Shown: one piece after another, positions 42,140-53,770 of the stretch
Position numbering within the stretch: the stretch's first letter is position 1
Layout of the letters: every line of letters begins with the position of its first letter
From: Micromonospora sp. ATCC 39149
GTDB taxonomy: Bacteria; Actinomycetota; Actinomycetes; Mycobacteriales; Micromonosporaceae
Direction: 5' to 3'
DNA length: 64,000 bases
NCBI RefSeq assembly: GCF_000158815.1
Contig: NZ_GG657738.1
Location: forward strand, 3,406,972 to 3,470,971
Program-made: the position numbers and the translations under genes
The notes under the pieces: model-generated
What the model was told of the DNA's origin: nothing
Databases searched by the model: none
The model's input: the letters and a program-made list of their open reading frames with translations, nothing else

Positions 42140-43639
42140 TCAGGAGCAGGAGCTGCCGTTCAGGGTGAACGGGGCCGGAATGGTGGCCGGCCCGTCGGCC
42201 GTGAAGCCGAAGCTCACCGAGCCACCGGACGGGATCGTGGCGTTGTAGTTCTCGTTGGCAACCGTCACGGTCGCGCCAATCTGCTGGAAGACGCCGTTCC
42301 AGCGCCCCTGCACGACCTGGTTGCCGCCGAACGTCCACCCGACGCTCCAGCCGTTGAGCTGCGGGCCGTCGTTGTAGACGGTGACGGCCGCCTCGTAGCC
42401 GGTGCCCCAGGAGTTGGTGACGGCGAAGGAGACCCGGCAGGTGGCGGCCGCCCCGGTCACCGGCACGATGTCGCCGAAGTCGTCCCGGGCGGTGGCGAAG
42501 TCCTGGAACCCGAACCCGGGCCCGGCCGAACGGGTCGTGGTGCCGGCGGCCAGGACGGTGCCGTTGGCGTTGACCGCGTACACCGGGCCGCCGCTGTCAC
42601 CGCTGCGGGCCGACTCGTCGCCGTCGAGCTGGGTGGCCTCGACCAGGTCCTCCCGGTCGGTGTAGTGGAACTGCACCTCCAGGTTGCAGACCGGAGCGCC
42701 GATCTCCCAGGCCGAGGTCGCCCCGGACTGGCAGAGGAGCTGACCGGGGAACACCTCGGTCCAGCCGACCACCCGGGCCCTCACCTCGTCGTTCGAGCCG
42801 CCGACGTAGAGCCAACCGCCGGCCGACTGGGTACCGATCAGCATCGTGTCGTGGTCGGCGTTCTTTTGGGTCTGGAGGCCGATCGGCTCGCCCTGACCGT
42901 CGCTCCACTGCGATCCCACCGAGCCGCAGTGCCCGGCGCTGAGCAGATGGTTGGTGCCGGTGGCCACCTCGCGTACGCCGAAGCCGACGGTGCAGCCGGC
43001 GCCGGAGTCGTTCCAGATCCGGGCCCCGCCGTTCCACGGCGCCGAGTCGTCCTCCCGGGAGCGGGGGACCAGCCGGTCCCGCTCCACGACGGTGGTGCGC
43101 ACCCCGGTCGCCGGTAGCTTCGGCAGCGCCGCGTCGGCGTCGTCGACGGCGATCTCGATGCCCGAGCCGTCGGTACGCAGCCGCACGTCGTGGGCGGCGT
43201 CACGCGCGTCGCCGTCCACCACGGGCGCGATCCGCGCGGCGGCGGCGACCAGCTCGGTCTTCGCGTACGCCGCCTTGGCGACCTCGACCGGCACGATCCG
43301 GCGGGCGGTGGCGACGGCCGAGGCGATGTCGGCCGGAAGGGTCCCCTTCCACCAGAGCGTGACGTGGTCGCCGACCAGCCCAATGCCGGCGTAGCCGCGC
43401 GAGGGGCCGCGCTCGACGGCGGCCCGCAGCCCGGTCGCCGCGTCGACCAACGGCACCTGCGCGAGCATGCGGTCCCCGGTGCCGCCCGGGATCAGGTCGA
43501 GGATCGAGGCGTCGCCCGCCCCGGGGGTGGGGGCGGCCTCGACGTGGGCGGAAACCGCCACCGGGCCGACCAGGGCCGTGGCACCGACAAACACCCCTGC
43601 GGAGAGGATGCGGGAAGTCACCTTCCAGGCTTGTTTCAT
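42140..43639 (-). CDS. Secreted S1-family serine protease with CBM2
   Basis: The 499-residue protein has a signal peptide, a propeptide-like region (about 45-200) and a chymotrypsin-fold protease domain with the triad in SAGHCGSVG (His), DHDTMLIGT (Asp) and ESARSGDSGGPV (Ser). After that a C-terminal carbohydrate-binding module of family 2 (about 400-499) reads CRVSFAVTNSWGTGYEAAV, WSVGWTF and a final disulfide Cys. It resembles streptogrisin-type secreted proteases fused to a cellulose or chitin binding domain, and would act outside the cell on polysaccharide-bound protein. A stem-loop follows the stop codon. Confidence 0.9.
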   Translation of the reverse strand: MKQAWKVTSRILSAGVFVGATALVGPVAVSAHVEAAPTPGAGDASILDLIPGGTGDRMLAQVPLVDAATGLRAAVERGPSRGYAGIGLVGDHVTLWWKGTLPADIASAVATARRIVPVEVAKAAYAKTELVAAAARIAPVVDGDARDAAHDVRLRTDGSGIEIAVDDADAALPKLPATGVRTTVVERDRLVPRSREDDSAPWNGGARIWNDSGAGCTVGFGVREVATGTNHLLSAGHCGSVGSQWSDGQGEPIGLQTQKNADHDTMLIGTQSAGGWLYVGGSNDEVRARVVGWTEVFPGQLLCQSGATSAWEIGAPVCNLEVQFHYTDREDLVEATQLDGDESARSGDSGGPVYAVNANGTVLAAGTTTRSAGPGFGFQDFATARDDFGDIVPVTGAAATCRVSFAVTNSWGTGYEAAVTVYNDGPQLNGWSVGWTFGGNQVVQGRWNGVFQQIGATVTVANENYNATIPSGGSVSFGFTADGPATIPAPFTLNGSSCS

Positions 43640-43675
43640 AACCCAGAGTCAACCGACGGCGGTACGCGCGAACCA

Positions 43676-43716
43676 GGCAGGACGGCCGGCAGGAGGCTCC
43701 TGCCGGCCGTCCTGCC
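43676..43716 (-). terminator. Perfect 41-bp palindromic stem-loop
   Basis: Twenty-base arms, GGCAGGACGGCCGGCAGGAG at 43676-43695 and its exact reverse complement at 43697-43716, are separated by a single G. The gap lies between the end of the DUF4192 gene and the start of the protease gene, both on the minus strand. A smaller perfect stem (CCGCCCG-GAG-CGGGCGG, 43766-43782) precedes it. Likely transcription termination after DUF4192; the size is exceptional for this window. Confidence 0.7.
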
Positions 43717-43840
43717 GGCCGCCCGGATTCCCCCGATCGTCTGTCGCGTAGGAATCAAGCCCTGACCGCCCGGAGCGGGCGGGCCCCGGCTAACCCCCAC
43801 CCATATACCGAGCAGGCCGACCCACCGAGCCTCATCCGCC

Positions 43841-44881
43841 TCAGGGATCGCGGCGACGTCGCCGTCGGCGGAGCACCCCCGGCGGGCGGTTCGCCGGCCA
43901 GCCGTCGAGCCGGGACGGCGGCACCCCACGACGCAGCAGGTTGTCAAGGAGCAGGGCGAGCGAGTAGTCCGGGTGTGCCTCCAGCACCCGTTCCAGCGTC
44001 ACGGCCGCCAGGGCACCCTGCCCCGCCCGCCAGGCGGCGAAGGTGAGCAGCGAGCCCGGGGCAGCGATCAGGTCCCGGTCGGCGCGGCGCAGCACGTCCG
44101 TCCAGAGGGCGATGTCCCCGTCCCGCCCGTCGGTGCGCTCCCAGGCGTGATCGCGGACGGGAAGGTGGGTCAGCAGCAGCGTCAGCCAGGCCACCTCGTC
44201 GTCGGTGAGCCGTTCGCCCCGGCGGCTGTGGCGCTGGGCGGCGTGGACGGCCTCCACGCCGGCCCGGCGCAGCGCGCGCCCGCCGAGCAGGTCGGCCTCG
44301 GTTGCTCCGGTGACCAGGGCGTCCAGCTTGCGCTCGGCGCGGTCGACCGCATGGCGCATCGCCACCCGCGCCGGGCCGCCGAACGGGGCCACCTGCGCGG
44401 TCAGGGCCGCCCGGTCGGGCAGCGCCACCTGGCCGGCGAAGACGGCCGCCGCGCTGACCTCGCTGGTCCCGATGTCGTACGGGGTGCCCTCGGGCGGGCA
44501 GCAGGCCGGCTCGTCGCACAGGTACGACCAGTATCGGCCGCCGGTGACCCGCAGCGCGTCGAGCACGGCGAGCCCGGCGGTGGCCAGCGAGGCGCGTACC
44601 GCGTCGACGGCGGGGGTGACCCCCGGCGCGTCGCCGTAGCCGAGCACGGTGGCGGACTCGGCCTCCTGCCGGGCGATCACGCCGGCCAGATGGGTGGCCG
44701 GGGCCAGCGGGTCGTCGCCGGGGCCGGGCAGGTCCGCGCGGGCGGCGAAGACGATCCGCCGGCCCCGCAGGGCGACCACCACCACGCTGTCGGCGGGGTG
44801 GAAACCGAGCAGGTAGGGCACGGCGGCGATGAGGTCGGCAGGCGAGCGGACGGTGAGCCGGGCGGGGTCGGTACGGGTCAT
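43841..44881 (-). CDS. DUF4192 family protein
   Basis: The 346-residue cytoplasmic protein starts TVRSPADLIAAVPYLLGFHPADSVVVVALRG, the invariant opening of DUF4192, and continues with ATHLAGVIARQEAESATVLGYG. The family is very common in actinobacteria and has no known activity. The C-terminus ends in an Arg-rich tail. ATG 44881 has CACCCT 6 nt upstream; a longer frame from 45091 is not conserved. Confidence 0.85.
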   Translation of the reverse strand: MTRTDPARLTVRSPADLIAAVPYLLGFHPADSVVVVALRGRRIVFAARADLPGPGDDPLAPATHLAGVIARQEAESATVLGYGDAPGVTPAVDAVRASLATAGLAVLDALRVTGGRYWSYLCDEPACCPPEGTPYDIGTSEVSAAAVFAGQVALPDRAALTAQVAPFGGPARVAMRHAVDRAERKLDALVTGATEADLLGGRALRRAGVEAVHAAQRHSRRGERLTDDEVAWLTLLLTHLPVRDHAWERTDGRDGDIALWTDVLRRADRDLIAAPGSLLTFAAWRAGQGALAAVTLERVLEAHPDYSLALLLDNLLRRGVPPSRLDGWPANRPPGVLRRRRRRRDP

Positions 44882-45050
44882 GCAGGCAGGGTGGGCCGCG
44901 CACGGGCACCCCCGGGGGCCCTGTGGACGACACGCCGGGTCGTCCACACTACGGTGCGTATTCCCGCAGTTCAGCGCGGTGCGTGAACGAGGCGGAGACA
45001 ACGGGCCGGGTGGCTCGCACAGCGGGGCGGCGCAGCGGCTACCTTGCGCA

Positions 45051-45978
45051 CATGGACCTTGGCGTACCTTGGCGGGCGCACCCGGGAGCACTTCCTCACT
45101 TCCTCATCACCATCGGATTCAGGAAGACGTCGGTTGCCGGTCGTGGTACTGTCTTCCGGCGTCCGACTGATCCTTGGACGACGGCAACTCGGTTCTTTCG
45201 CATGACCTTGTCGCAAGGATCGAGCCGGTCGGACGGTGCCCGGAGGGCTTCTTCGCGGCCGAGGCGGCCGGGTTGCTTTGTGCTGCGGGAGGCCGGCGCG
45301 TTGGCCGTACCGGAGGTGGTGGTGGCGCTGCCGGAGCTGCTGGCGCTCGACTGGGTCGAGCCCGGCGAGCGGACGCCGGAGGCCGCCGAGCGGTTCGGCC
45401 GCGACCTGGCCGCGCTGCATCGCGCCGGGGCCCCCGCGTTCGGCGCGGAGTGGGCCGGCTTCGTCGGCGCGCTCCCGCAGGACAACACGCCGGACGACGG
45501 CCCGTGGCCAGCGTGGTTCGCCCGGCGGCGGCTGCTGCCGTACCTGCGGATGTCGGTCGACGGCGGCGCGCTCACCGCCGTCGAGACCGCCCTGGTCGAA
45601 CAGGTCGTCGATCGGGTCGGCGAGTTCGGCGGCGACGAACCGCCGGCCCGGGTGCACGGCGACCTGTGGCCGGGCAACGTGCTCTGGGGGGCCGACGAGC
45701 AGGCGTGGCTGGTCGACCCGGCCGCGCACGGCGGCCACCGGGAGACGGACCTGGCCCAGCTGGCGCTCTTCGGCGGACCGCCGCACCACGACCGGATCAT
45801 GGCGGCCTACCGGGAGGCGTGGCCGCTGGCCGACGGGTGGCGCGAGCGGGTGCCGCTGCACCAGCTCCACCTGCTGCTCGTGCACGCCGCCCTGTTCGGC
45901 GCGGCGTACCGCGATGCGGTCGGTGCCGCCGCCCGGGACACCCTGCGCGGGGCCGGGCGCGCTACCGTCGAACGGTGA
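45051..45978 (+). pseudogene. Fructosamine kinase family gene with many small indels in its first third
   Basis: From about 45290 the frame encodes the conserved fructosamine-kinase body: VVVALPELLALDWVEPGE, RFGRDLAALHRAGAPAFG, RVHGDLWPGNVLWG (kinase loop) and WLVDPAAHGGHRETDLAQL. The N-terminal third (45051-45290) holds the expected pieces LDDGNSV and EGFFAAEAAGLL, but they lie in other frames and need several one-base corrections; one break falls near CTTTGTGCTGCGG at 45279-45291. The enzyme phosphorylates fructosamines to allow deglycation. Its TGA overlaps the moaA start. The indel density is like that in pheA and suggests poor local sequence. Confidence 0.75.
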
Positions 45979-46988
45979 CCGCCGCACGAGGAACAGACGG
46001 CGTCCTCGTCGACCGGTACGGCCGCGTCGCCCGGGACCTGCGCGTCTCGCTGACCGACAAGTGCAATCTGCGCTGCACCTACTGCATGCCGGCCGAGGGG
46101 CTGCCCTGGCTGGCCGGGTCGCAGTTGCTGAGCGACGACGAGATCGTCCGGCTGGTCCGGGTGGCGGTGCGACGGCTCGGGATCACCGAGGTGCGGTTCA
46201 CCGGCGGGGAGCCGCTGATCCGCCCCGGCGTGGTCGGCATCGTGGCCGCGGTGGCCGGGCTGGAACCCCGGCCCCGGATCTCGCTGACCACGAACGGGCT
46301 CGGGCTGGACCGGCTGGCCCCGGCCCTGCGGGCCGCCGGCCTGGACCGGGTGAACGTGTCCCTGGACACCCTCGACGCCGGGCGGTTCGCCCGGTTGACC
46401 CGCCGCGACCGGCTCGCCGACGTGCTCGCCGGGCTGGCCGGGGCCGCCGCAGCCGGGCTCACCCCAGTGAAGATCAACAGCGTGCTGATGCGGGGCGTCA
46501 ACGACGACGAGGCTCCGGCGCTGCTCCGCTTCGCCCTGGCCCACGGCTACGAGCTGCGGTTCATCGAGCAGATGCCGTTGGACGCGCAGCACGGCTGGGA
46601 CCGCGCCGCGATGGTCACCGCAGACGAGATCCTCGTCACACTGCGTACCGGATTCGACCTGACCCCGGACCCGGCCGTGCGGGGTGCGGCCCCGGCCGAG
46701 ACCTGGCTGGTCGACGGCGGTCCCGCGCGGGTCGGCGTGATCGGCAGCGTGACCAGGCCGTTCTGCGGCGACTGCGACCGGACCCGGCTCACCGCCGACG
46801 GGCAGGTCCGGGCCTGCCTCTTCGCCAGCGAGGAGTCCGACCTGCGCGGCGCGCTGCGGGCCGGGGCGGACGACGACGAGCTGGCCCGGCGGTGGCGGGC
46901 GGCGATGTGGGGCAAACGGGCCGGGCACGGCATCGACGACCCGACGTTCCTCCAGCCGGCCCGGCCGATGTCCGCGATCGGCGGGTGA
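45975..46988 (+). CDS. moaA: GTP 3',8-cyclase MoaA
   Basis: The 337-residue radical-SAM enzyme has the CxxxCxxC cluster motif in DKCNLRCTYCMPAEG, FTGGEPLIRPG, a second cluster in FCGDCDRTRLTADGQVRACLF and the C-terminal GG needed for activity. It begins molybdenum-cofactor synthesis by converting GTP with MoaC to cyclic pyranopterin. GTG 45975 overlaps the preceding stop codon (GTGA), and TACCGT lies 6 nt upstream, so either coupling or a leaderless message is possible. moaD follows 4 bases after its stop codon. Confidence 0.95.
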   Translation: MTAARGTDGVLVDRYGRVARDLRVSLTDKCNLRCTYCMPAEGLPWLAGSQLLSDDEIVRLVRVAVRRLGITEVRFTGGEPLIRPGVVGIVAAVAGLEPRPRISLTTNGLGLDRLAPALRAAGLDRVNVSLDTLDAGRFARLTRRDRLADVLAGLAGAAAAGLTPVKINSVLMRGVNDDEAPALLRFALAHGYELRFIEQMPLDAQHGWDRAAMVTADEILVTLRTGFDLTPDPAVRGAAPAETWLVDGGPARVGVIGSVTRPFCGDCDRTRLTADGQVRACLFASEESDLRGALRAGADDDELARRWRAAMWGKRAGHGIDDPTFLQPARPMSAIGG

Positions 46989-46991
46989 CCG

Positions 46992-47267
46992 GTGCGCCAC
47001 GACGCCTCCGACCTCCCGACCGGACGGCTCACCATCCGGTACTTCGCCGGGGCGCGGGCCGCCGCCGGAACAGCCGAGGAGACTGCAACCGCCGGCCGCT
47101 GCCTGGACGAGGTCACGGACGAACTGACACGACGGCACGGCGAGCGGCTCGCCGCCGTGTTGAGGGTGGCGAGTTTCCTGGTCGACGGCGTGGCCTGTCA
47201 CGACCGCCGGACAACGCTGCCGGCAGGGGCGACGATCGATGTGCTGCCGCCGTTCGCGGGCGGCTGA
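46992..47267 (+). CDS. moaD: MoaD/ThiS family sulfur carrier
   Basis: The 91-residue ubiquitin-like protein has LTIRYFAGARAAAGTAEET, VASFLVDGVACH and ends PPFAGG, the terminal diglycine that carries the thiocarboxylate sulfur to molybdopterin synthase (with MoaE). It lies directly after moaA. GTG start. Confidence 0.9.
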   Translation: MRHDASDLPTGRLTIRYFAGARAAAGTAEETATAGRCLDEVTDELTRRHGERLAAVLRVASFLVDGVACHDRRTTLPAGATIDVLPPFAGG

Positions 47268-47276
47268 GGAGGCTCG

Positions 47277-48530
47277 GTGTTGGCGGTTGTGGCTCTGGTG
47301 GGCTTCGTGCTGGTCGTGATCGGCCTGCTCCACCTCTACCTGTGGAAGCGCCTGGTCCGGGACACCACCGCGTCCCGGCGGCTGCGCCGGGCCGGCGCGG
47401 TCGCGGCGGTGCTGCTCACGCTGCTCGTGCCGGCCACGATGGCCGGCACCCAGAACGGCCTGTACTGGCTGGCCTGGCCGGGGTACATCTGGCTCGCCCT
47501 GATGTTCTACCTGCTGGTCGCGCTGCTGGTGCTGGAGGTGCCGATGCTGGTCGCCCGGCTGGTGCTGCGCCGCCGGGCGGTCGCCGCCGAGCCGGCCGCC
47601 GTAGTGCCCGCGCCGGTGCTGGTGGGGGCGCCCGGGGCCGCCGACCCGCCGGCCGTCGCGGCCGTCGCGGCCGTCGATGAGCCCGACCACGACCCGTCCC
47701 GCCGGCTGCTGCTGGCCCGCGGGGCGGCGATCTTCGCGGGTCTCACGGCCACGGGCATCGTCGGGTACGGGGTACGCAACGCCCTCGGCCCGCCCCGGCT
47801 GGACCGGGTGCAGATCCCGCTGGCGAAACTCCCGCGCCGCATGGACGGCCTGCGCATCGCCACCGTCGCCGACATCCACCTCGGTCCGCTGCGCGGCCGG
47901 GCGCACACCGAGCGGATCGTCGCAATGATCAACCGGTTGGACGCCGACCTGGTCGCAGTCGTGGGCGATCTGGTCGACGGGTCGGTCGCCGAGCTGGGCG
48001 AGGCGGCGTCCCCGCTGGGCGACCTGCGGTCCCGGTACGGCAGCTTCTTCGTCACCGGCAACCACGAGTACTACTCCGGCGTGGAGGAGTGGGTGCGGGA
48101 GGTGGACCGGATCGGCCTGCGGGTGCTCCAGAACGTCCGGCAGGAGATCCGGACCCCGGGCGGTGTGCTGGACCTCGCCGGGGTGAACGACGTCACCGCC
48201 GCCGGGACCGGGCTGGCCGCTCCCGCCGACTACGCCGCCGCGCTCGGCGGCCGGGACCCGAGCCGCCCGGTGGTGCTGCTGGCTCATCAGCCGGTGGCAG
48301 CCGTCGAGGCCGCGAGGTTCGGGGTGGACCTGCAACTGTCGGGGCACACCCACGGCGGCCAGATGGTCCCGTTCAACCTGGCCGTACGGCTCGAGCAGCC
48401 GGTCGTCTCCGGCCTCGGCGAGGTCGACGGCACGAAGGTGTACGTCACCAACGGCGCCGGCTTCTGGGGCCCGCCGGTGCGCGTCGGCGCCAACCCTCAG
48501 GTCACCCTCGTGGAGCTACGCGCCCCCTGA
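47277..48530 (+). CDS. Membrane-anchored metallophosphoesterase
   Basis: The 417-residue protein has about four membrane helices in its first 175 residues, then a calcineurin-like phosphoesterase domain with TVADIHLGPLRGR (DxH), VVGDLVDGS (GDxxD), TGNHEYYSG (GNHE), LLAHQP and LSGHTHGGQM. Such YkuE/YaeI-type enzymes are often linked to lipid or envelope nucleotides. GTG 47277 follows GAGGAGG, which overlaps the moaD stop codon. It precedes the helicase gene. Confidence 0.9.
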   Translation: MLAVVALVGFVLVVIGLLHLYLWKRLVRDTTASRRLRRAGAVAAVLLTLLVPATMAGTQNGLYWLAWPGYIWLALMFYLLVALLVLEVPMLVARLVLRRRAVAAEPAAVVPAPVLVGAPGAADPPAVAAVAAVDEPDHDPSRRLLLARGAAIFAGLTATGIVGYGVRNALGPPRLDRVQIPLAKLPRRMDGLRIATVADIHLGPLRGRAHTERIVAMINRLDADLVAVVGDLVDGSVAELGEAASPLGDLRSRYGSFFVTGNHEYYSGVEEWVREVDRIGLRVLQNVRQEIRTPGGVLDLAGVNDVTAAGTGLAAPADYAAALGGRDPSRPVVLLAHQPVAAVEAARFGVDLQLSGHTHGGQMVPFNLAVRLEQPVVSGLGEVDGTKVYVTNGAGFWGPPVRVGANPQVTLVELRAP

Positions 48531-48640
48531 CCGCCGGCACGGACGCGTGGCACTCGATCGCCACGGTGTCCAAGGATTGCTCAGGTCACGCGTACGCGTG
48601 GCGGCGGGCGGGCCTCGGGGCTGGCGTGACAGGATGCGGC

Positions 48641-51826
<3,186 letters not shown>

Positions 51827-51829
<3 letters not shown>

Positions 51830-51881
51830 AAGGAAAGGCCCCCCTATTAACGCCTGAGGTAGAGAAAGGTTCCCTTCTCAC
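51827..51881 (+). repeat. Dispersed hairpin element, copy 6 (type II)
   Basis: The copy starts TGAAAGGAAAGGCCCCC; TGA is the stop codon of the helicase gene. It continues TATTAACGCCTGAGG and ends AGAGAAAGGTTCCCTTCTC, with a slightly decayed right stem. It separates two converging genes. Confidence 0.85.
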
Positions 51882-51927
51882 CGCAGCCGGCGGGCGGCGC
51901 GACGGCTGGCGGGGTCGTGGGGGACGG

Positions 51928-52662
51928 TCAGGCGGTGAGGGTCGCCAGCCAGGCGCCGGCGAGCAGGGCCGGCCCGAGCGGCAGCGGGGTGTCCCGGCGT
52001 ACCCGGCGGGCGGCCAGCAGGCCGAGCACGGCCAGCCCGTGCAGCACGTGCGGCAGGACCAACCCGGTCAACAGCCCCGGCCAGCCCAGCCAGCCGAGGG
52101 GCAGCCCCAACACGGCGGCCAGCTTCACGTCACCGAAGCCGAGCCGCGAGCCGGGCAGGAGGGCGAGCAGCGCGTACCCGGTGAACGACAGCCCTGCCCC
52201 GGCCAGTGAGGCGAGCAGCCGGCCTAGGCGGCCGTCGAACGTCGCCGCCGCGACCAGCCCGGCCACCGCGCCGAACGCCGCCAGGCCGACCAGCGGATCG
52301 GGCAGCCGCAGGCAGGCCAGGTCGACTGCCGCGAGCACCAGGCCGACCGCCGCCACCGCGAGGAACGCCGGCAGCGCCGCGCCGACACCGGGCGCGACGC
52401 CGAGCCCGCCGAAGACCGCAGCCGCCACCGCCGCCCAGGCCACCACCCGCCCCCGGGCCGCCACGTCCGGTCCGGCCGACGCCGCGTCCCTCGCCCCCAG
52501 TGCCCCGCGGCTGGGAACGAGCCGGGGTCCGGCGGTGAAGCGCCCGGCCAGCCACGGCACGAACGCCCCGATCACCGATCCGATCAGGGCGAGAACGAGA
52601 ACGGCGGCGGTGGGCCGACTGGTCAGGACCAGGACGGCGACGGTCGGCGGGCCGGCGGGCAC
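51928..52662 (-). CDS. Prepilin peptidase (A24 family)
   Basis: The 244-residue membrane protein has about seven helices with the aspartate pair of A24 peptidases: one in AVDLACLRLPD and the other in GFGDVKLAAVLGLPLG (GxGD). It cleaves type IV prepilin or related secretion-system leader peptides at the membrane. No N-methyltransferase domain is present, so it is a short form. It ends 98 bp from the helicase stop codon and begins 10 bp after the EamA transporter stop codon. Confidence 0.85.
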   Translation of the reverse strand: MPAGPPTVAVLVLTSRPTAAVLVLALIGSVIGAFVPWLAGRFTAGPRLVPSRGALGARDAASAGPDVAARGRVVAWAAVAAAVFGGLGVAPGVGAALPAFLAVAAVGLVLAAVDLACLRLPDPLVGLAAFGAVAGLVAAATFDGRLGRLLASLAGAGLSFTGYALLALLPGSRLGFGDVKLAAVLGLPLGWLGWPGLLTGLVLPHVLHGLAVLGLLAARRVRRDTPLPLGPALLAGAWLATLTA

Positions 52663-52672
52663 CGGCCGGACG

Positions 52673-53689
52673 TTACCGCCGCGCCGGTCGGGCCGCCGCC
52701 CCGGTCGGCCGTCCGAGGCGTTCCGTGCTGACCACCAGCGCGACCCCGGCGATGATCACCGCACCGCCGATCAGCACCTGGGCGGTGATCGGCTCTGCGG
52801 CCAGCAGCGCACCGAGCGCGACCGCGACGACCGGGTTCACGTACGCGTAGGTGGACACCAGCGAGATCGGCGCGTGGTGGAGCAGCCAGACGTACGCGGT
52901 GAACGCGACCAACGAGCCGGCGACCATCAGGTACGCGAGGGCGAGCCAGGATCGACCGGTGACCTGCCCGGGGTCGAAGTCCCGCAGCTCGCCCCGGGCG
53001 GCGGCGAGCACGGCCAGCGCGACCGCGCCGGCGACCATCTCGTAGACCGTGGCGACGAACGGATCCGTGGGCATCCGCAGTCGCCCGGCCAGGAACGAGC
53101 CGGCCGACCAGCAGGTGGCCCCCGCGACCACGGTCAGCGCGCCGGCCAGCGGCACCGCGCCCGACCCGCCGGTCGGCAGCACCAGCAGGATCAGGCCAAG
53201 GAAGCCCAGCGTCACCCCGGCGAAGGTCCACAGCCGTGGGCGGTCGCCGCTGACCGTCCGGAGCAGGACGACCAGCAGCGGGACGGTGGCGACCAGCAGC
53301 GCCGCGATGCCGGAGGGCACCGCCGTCCCGGGCGGGCCGGACTCGGCGAGCACCACCAGGCCGTTGCCGCCGGCCAGCAGGAGCACGCCGACGAGAGCGG
53401 CGGAGCCGAGCTGCCGCCGGTCGACGCGCAGGGCGCCGGCACCCCGACGTACCCGGAGAACGAGGGCGAGCACGACGGCCGCCGCGCCGAACCGGAGGCC
53501 GGCCGAGGCGAGGGCCGGCAGCGACTCCACCGCGACCCGGATACCCAGGTAGGTGGAGCCCCAGAGGACGTAGACGATGGCCAACGCCGTCCAGACCAGC
53601 GCCGCTCTGGTGGCCGGCGTGGCGGCGCCGCGGGTCGATTCCGGCACGGTCGGTACGGGGGGCGTAACCCGCCGGGGTGGTGATGTCAT
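52673..53689 (-). CDS. EamA/DMT-superfamily transporter
   Basis: The 338-residue protein has ten predicted helices in two EamA halves: WTALAIVYVLWGSTYLGIRVAVE opens the first and AGSLVAFTAYVWLLHHAPISLVSTYAYVNPVV closes the second. It is an inner-membrane exporter or importer of small metabolites; substrate unknown. TAGCGT lies 9 nt before the ATG on the minus strand and overlaps the -10 box of the divergent gene. The prepilin peptidase gene follows. Confidence 0.9.
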   Translation of the reverse strand: MTSPPRRVTPPVPTVPESTRGAATPATRAALVWTALAIVYVLWGSTYLGIRVAVESLPALASAGLRFGAAAVVLALVLRVRRGAGALRVDRRQLGSAALVGVLLLAGGNGLVVLAESGPPGTAVPSGIAALLVATVPLLVVLLRTVSGDRPRLWTFAGVTLGFLGLILLVLPTGGSGAVPLAGALTVVAGATCWSAGSFLAGRLRMPTDPFVATVYEMVAGAVALAVLAAARGELRDFDPGQVTGRSWLALAYLMVAGSLVAFTAYVWLLHHAPISLVSTYAYVNPVVAVALGALLAAEPITAQVLIGGAVIIAGVALVVSTERLGRPTGAAARPARR

Positions 53690-53698
53690 CGATTGGCC

Positions 53699-53708
53699 AC
53701 GCTACGGT
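53699..53708. promoter_or_regulatory. Overlapping divergent -10 boxes
   Basis: On the minus strand TAGCGT (53704-53699) faces the EamA start at 53689; on the plus strand TACGGT (53703-53708) faces the LppU-like gene at 53771. The two hexamers share two bases, so polymerase binding at one should hinder the other. Confidence 0.45.
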
Positions 53709-53770
53709 GACCACGGCGTCGGCGTCGCTGGTTGGTGGCCGGCCTCACCGCTCGGGGTAGGAGGGTGTGC

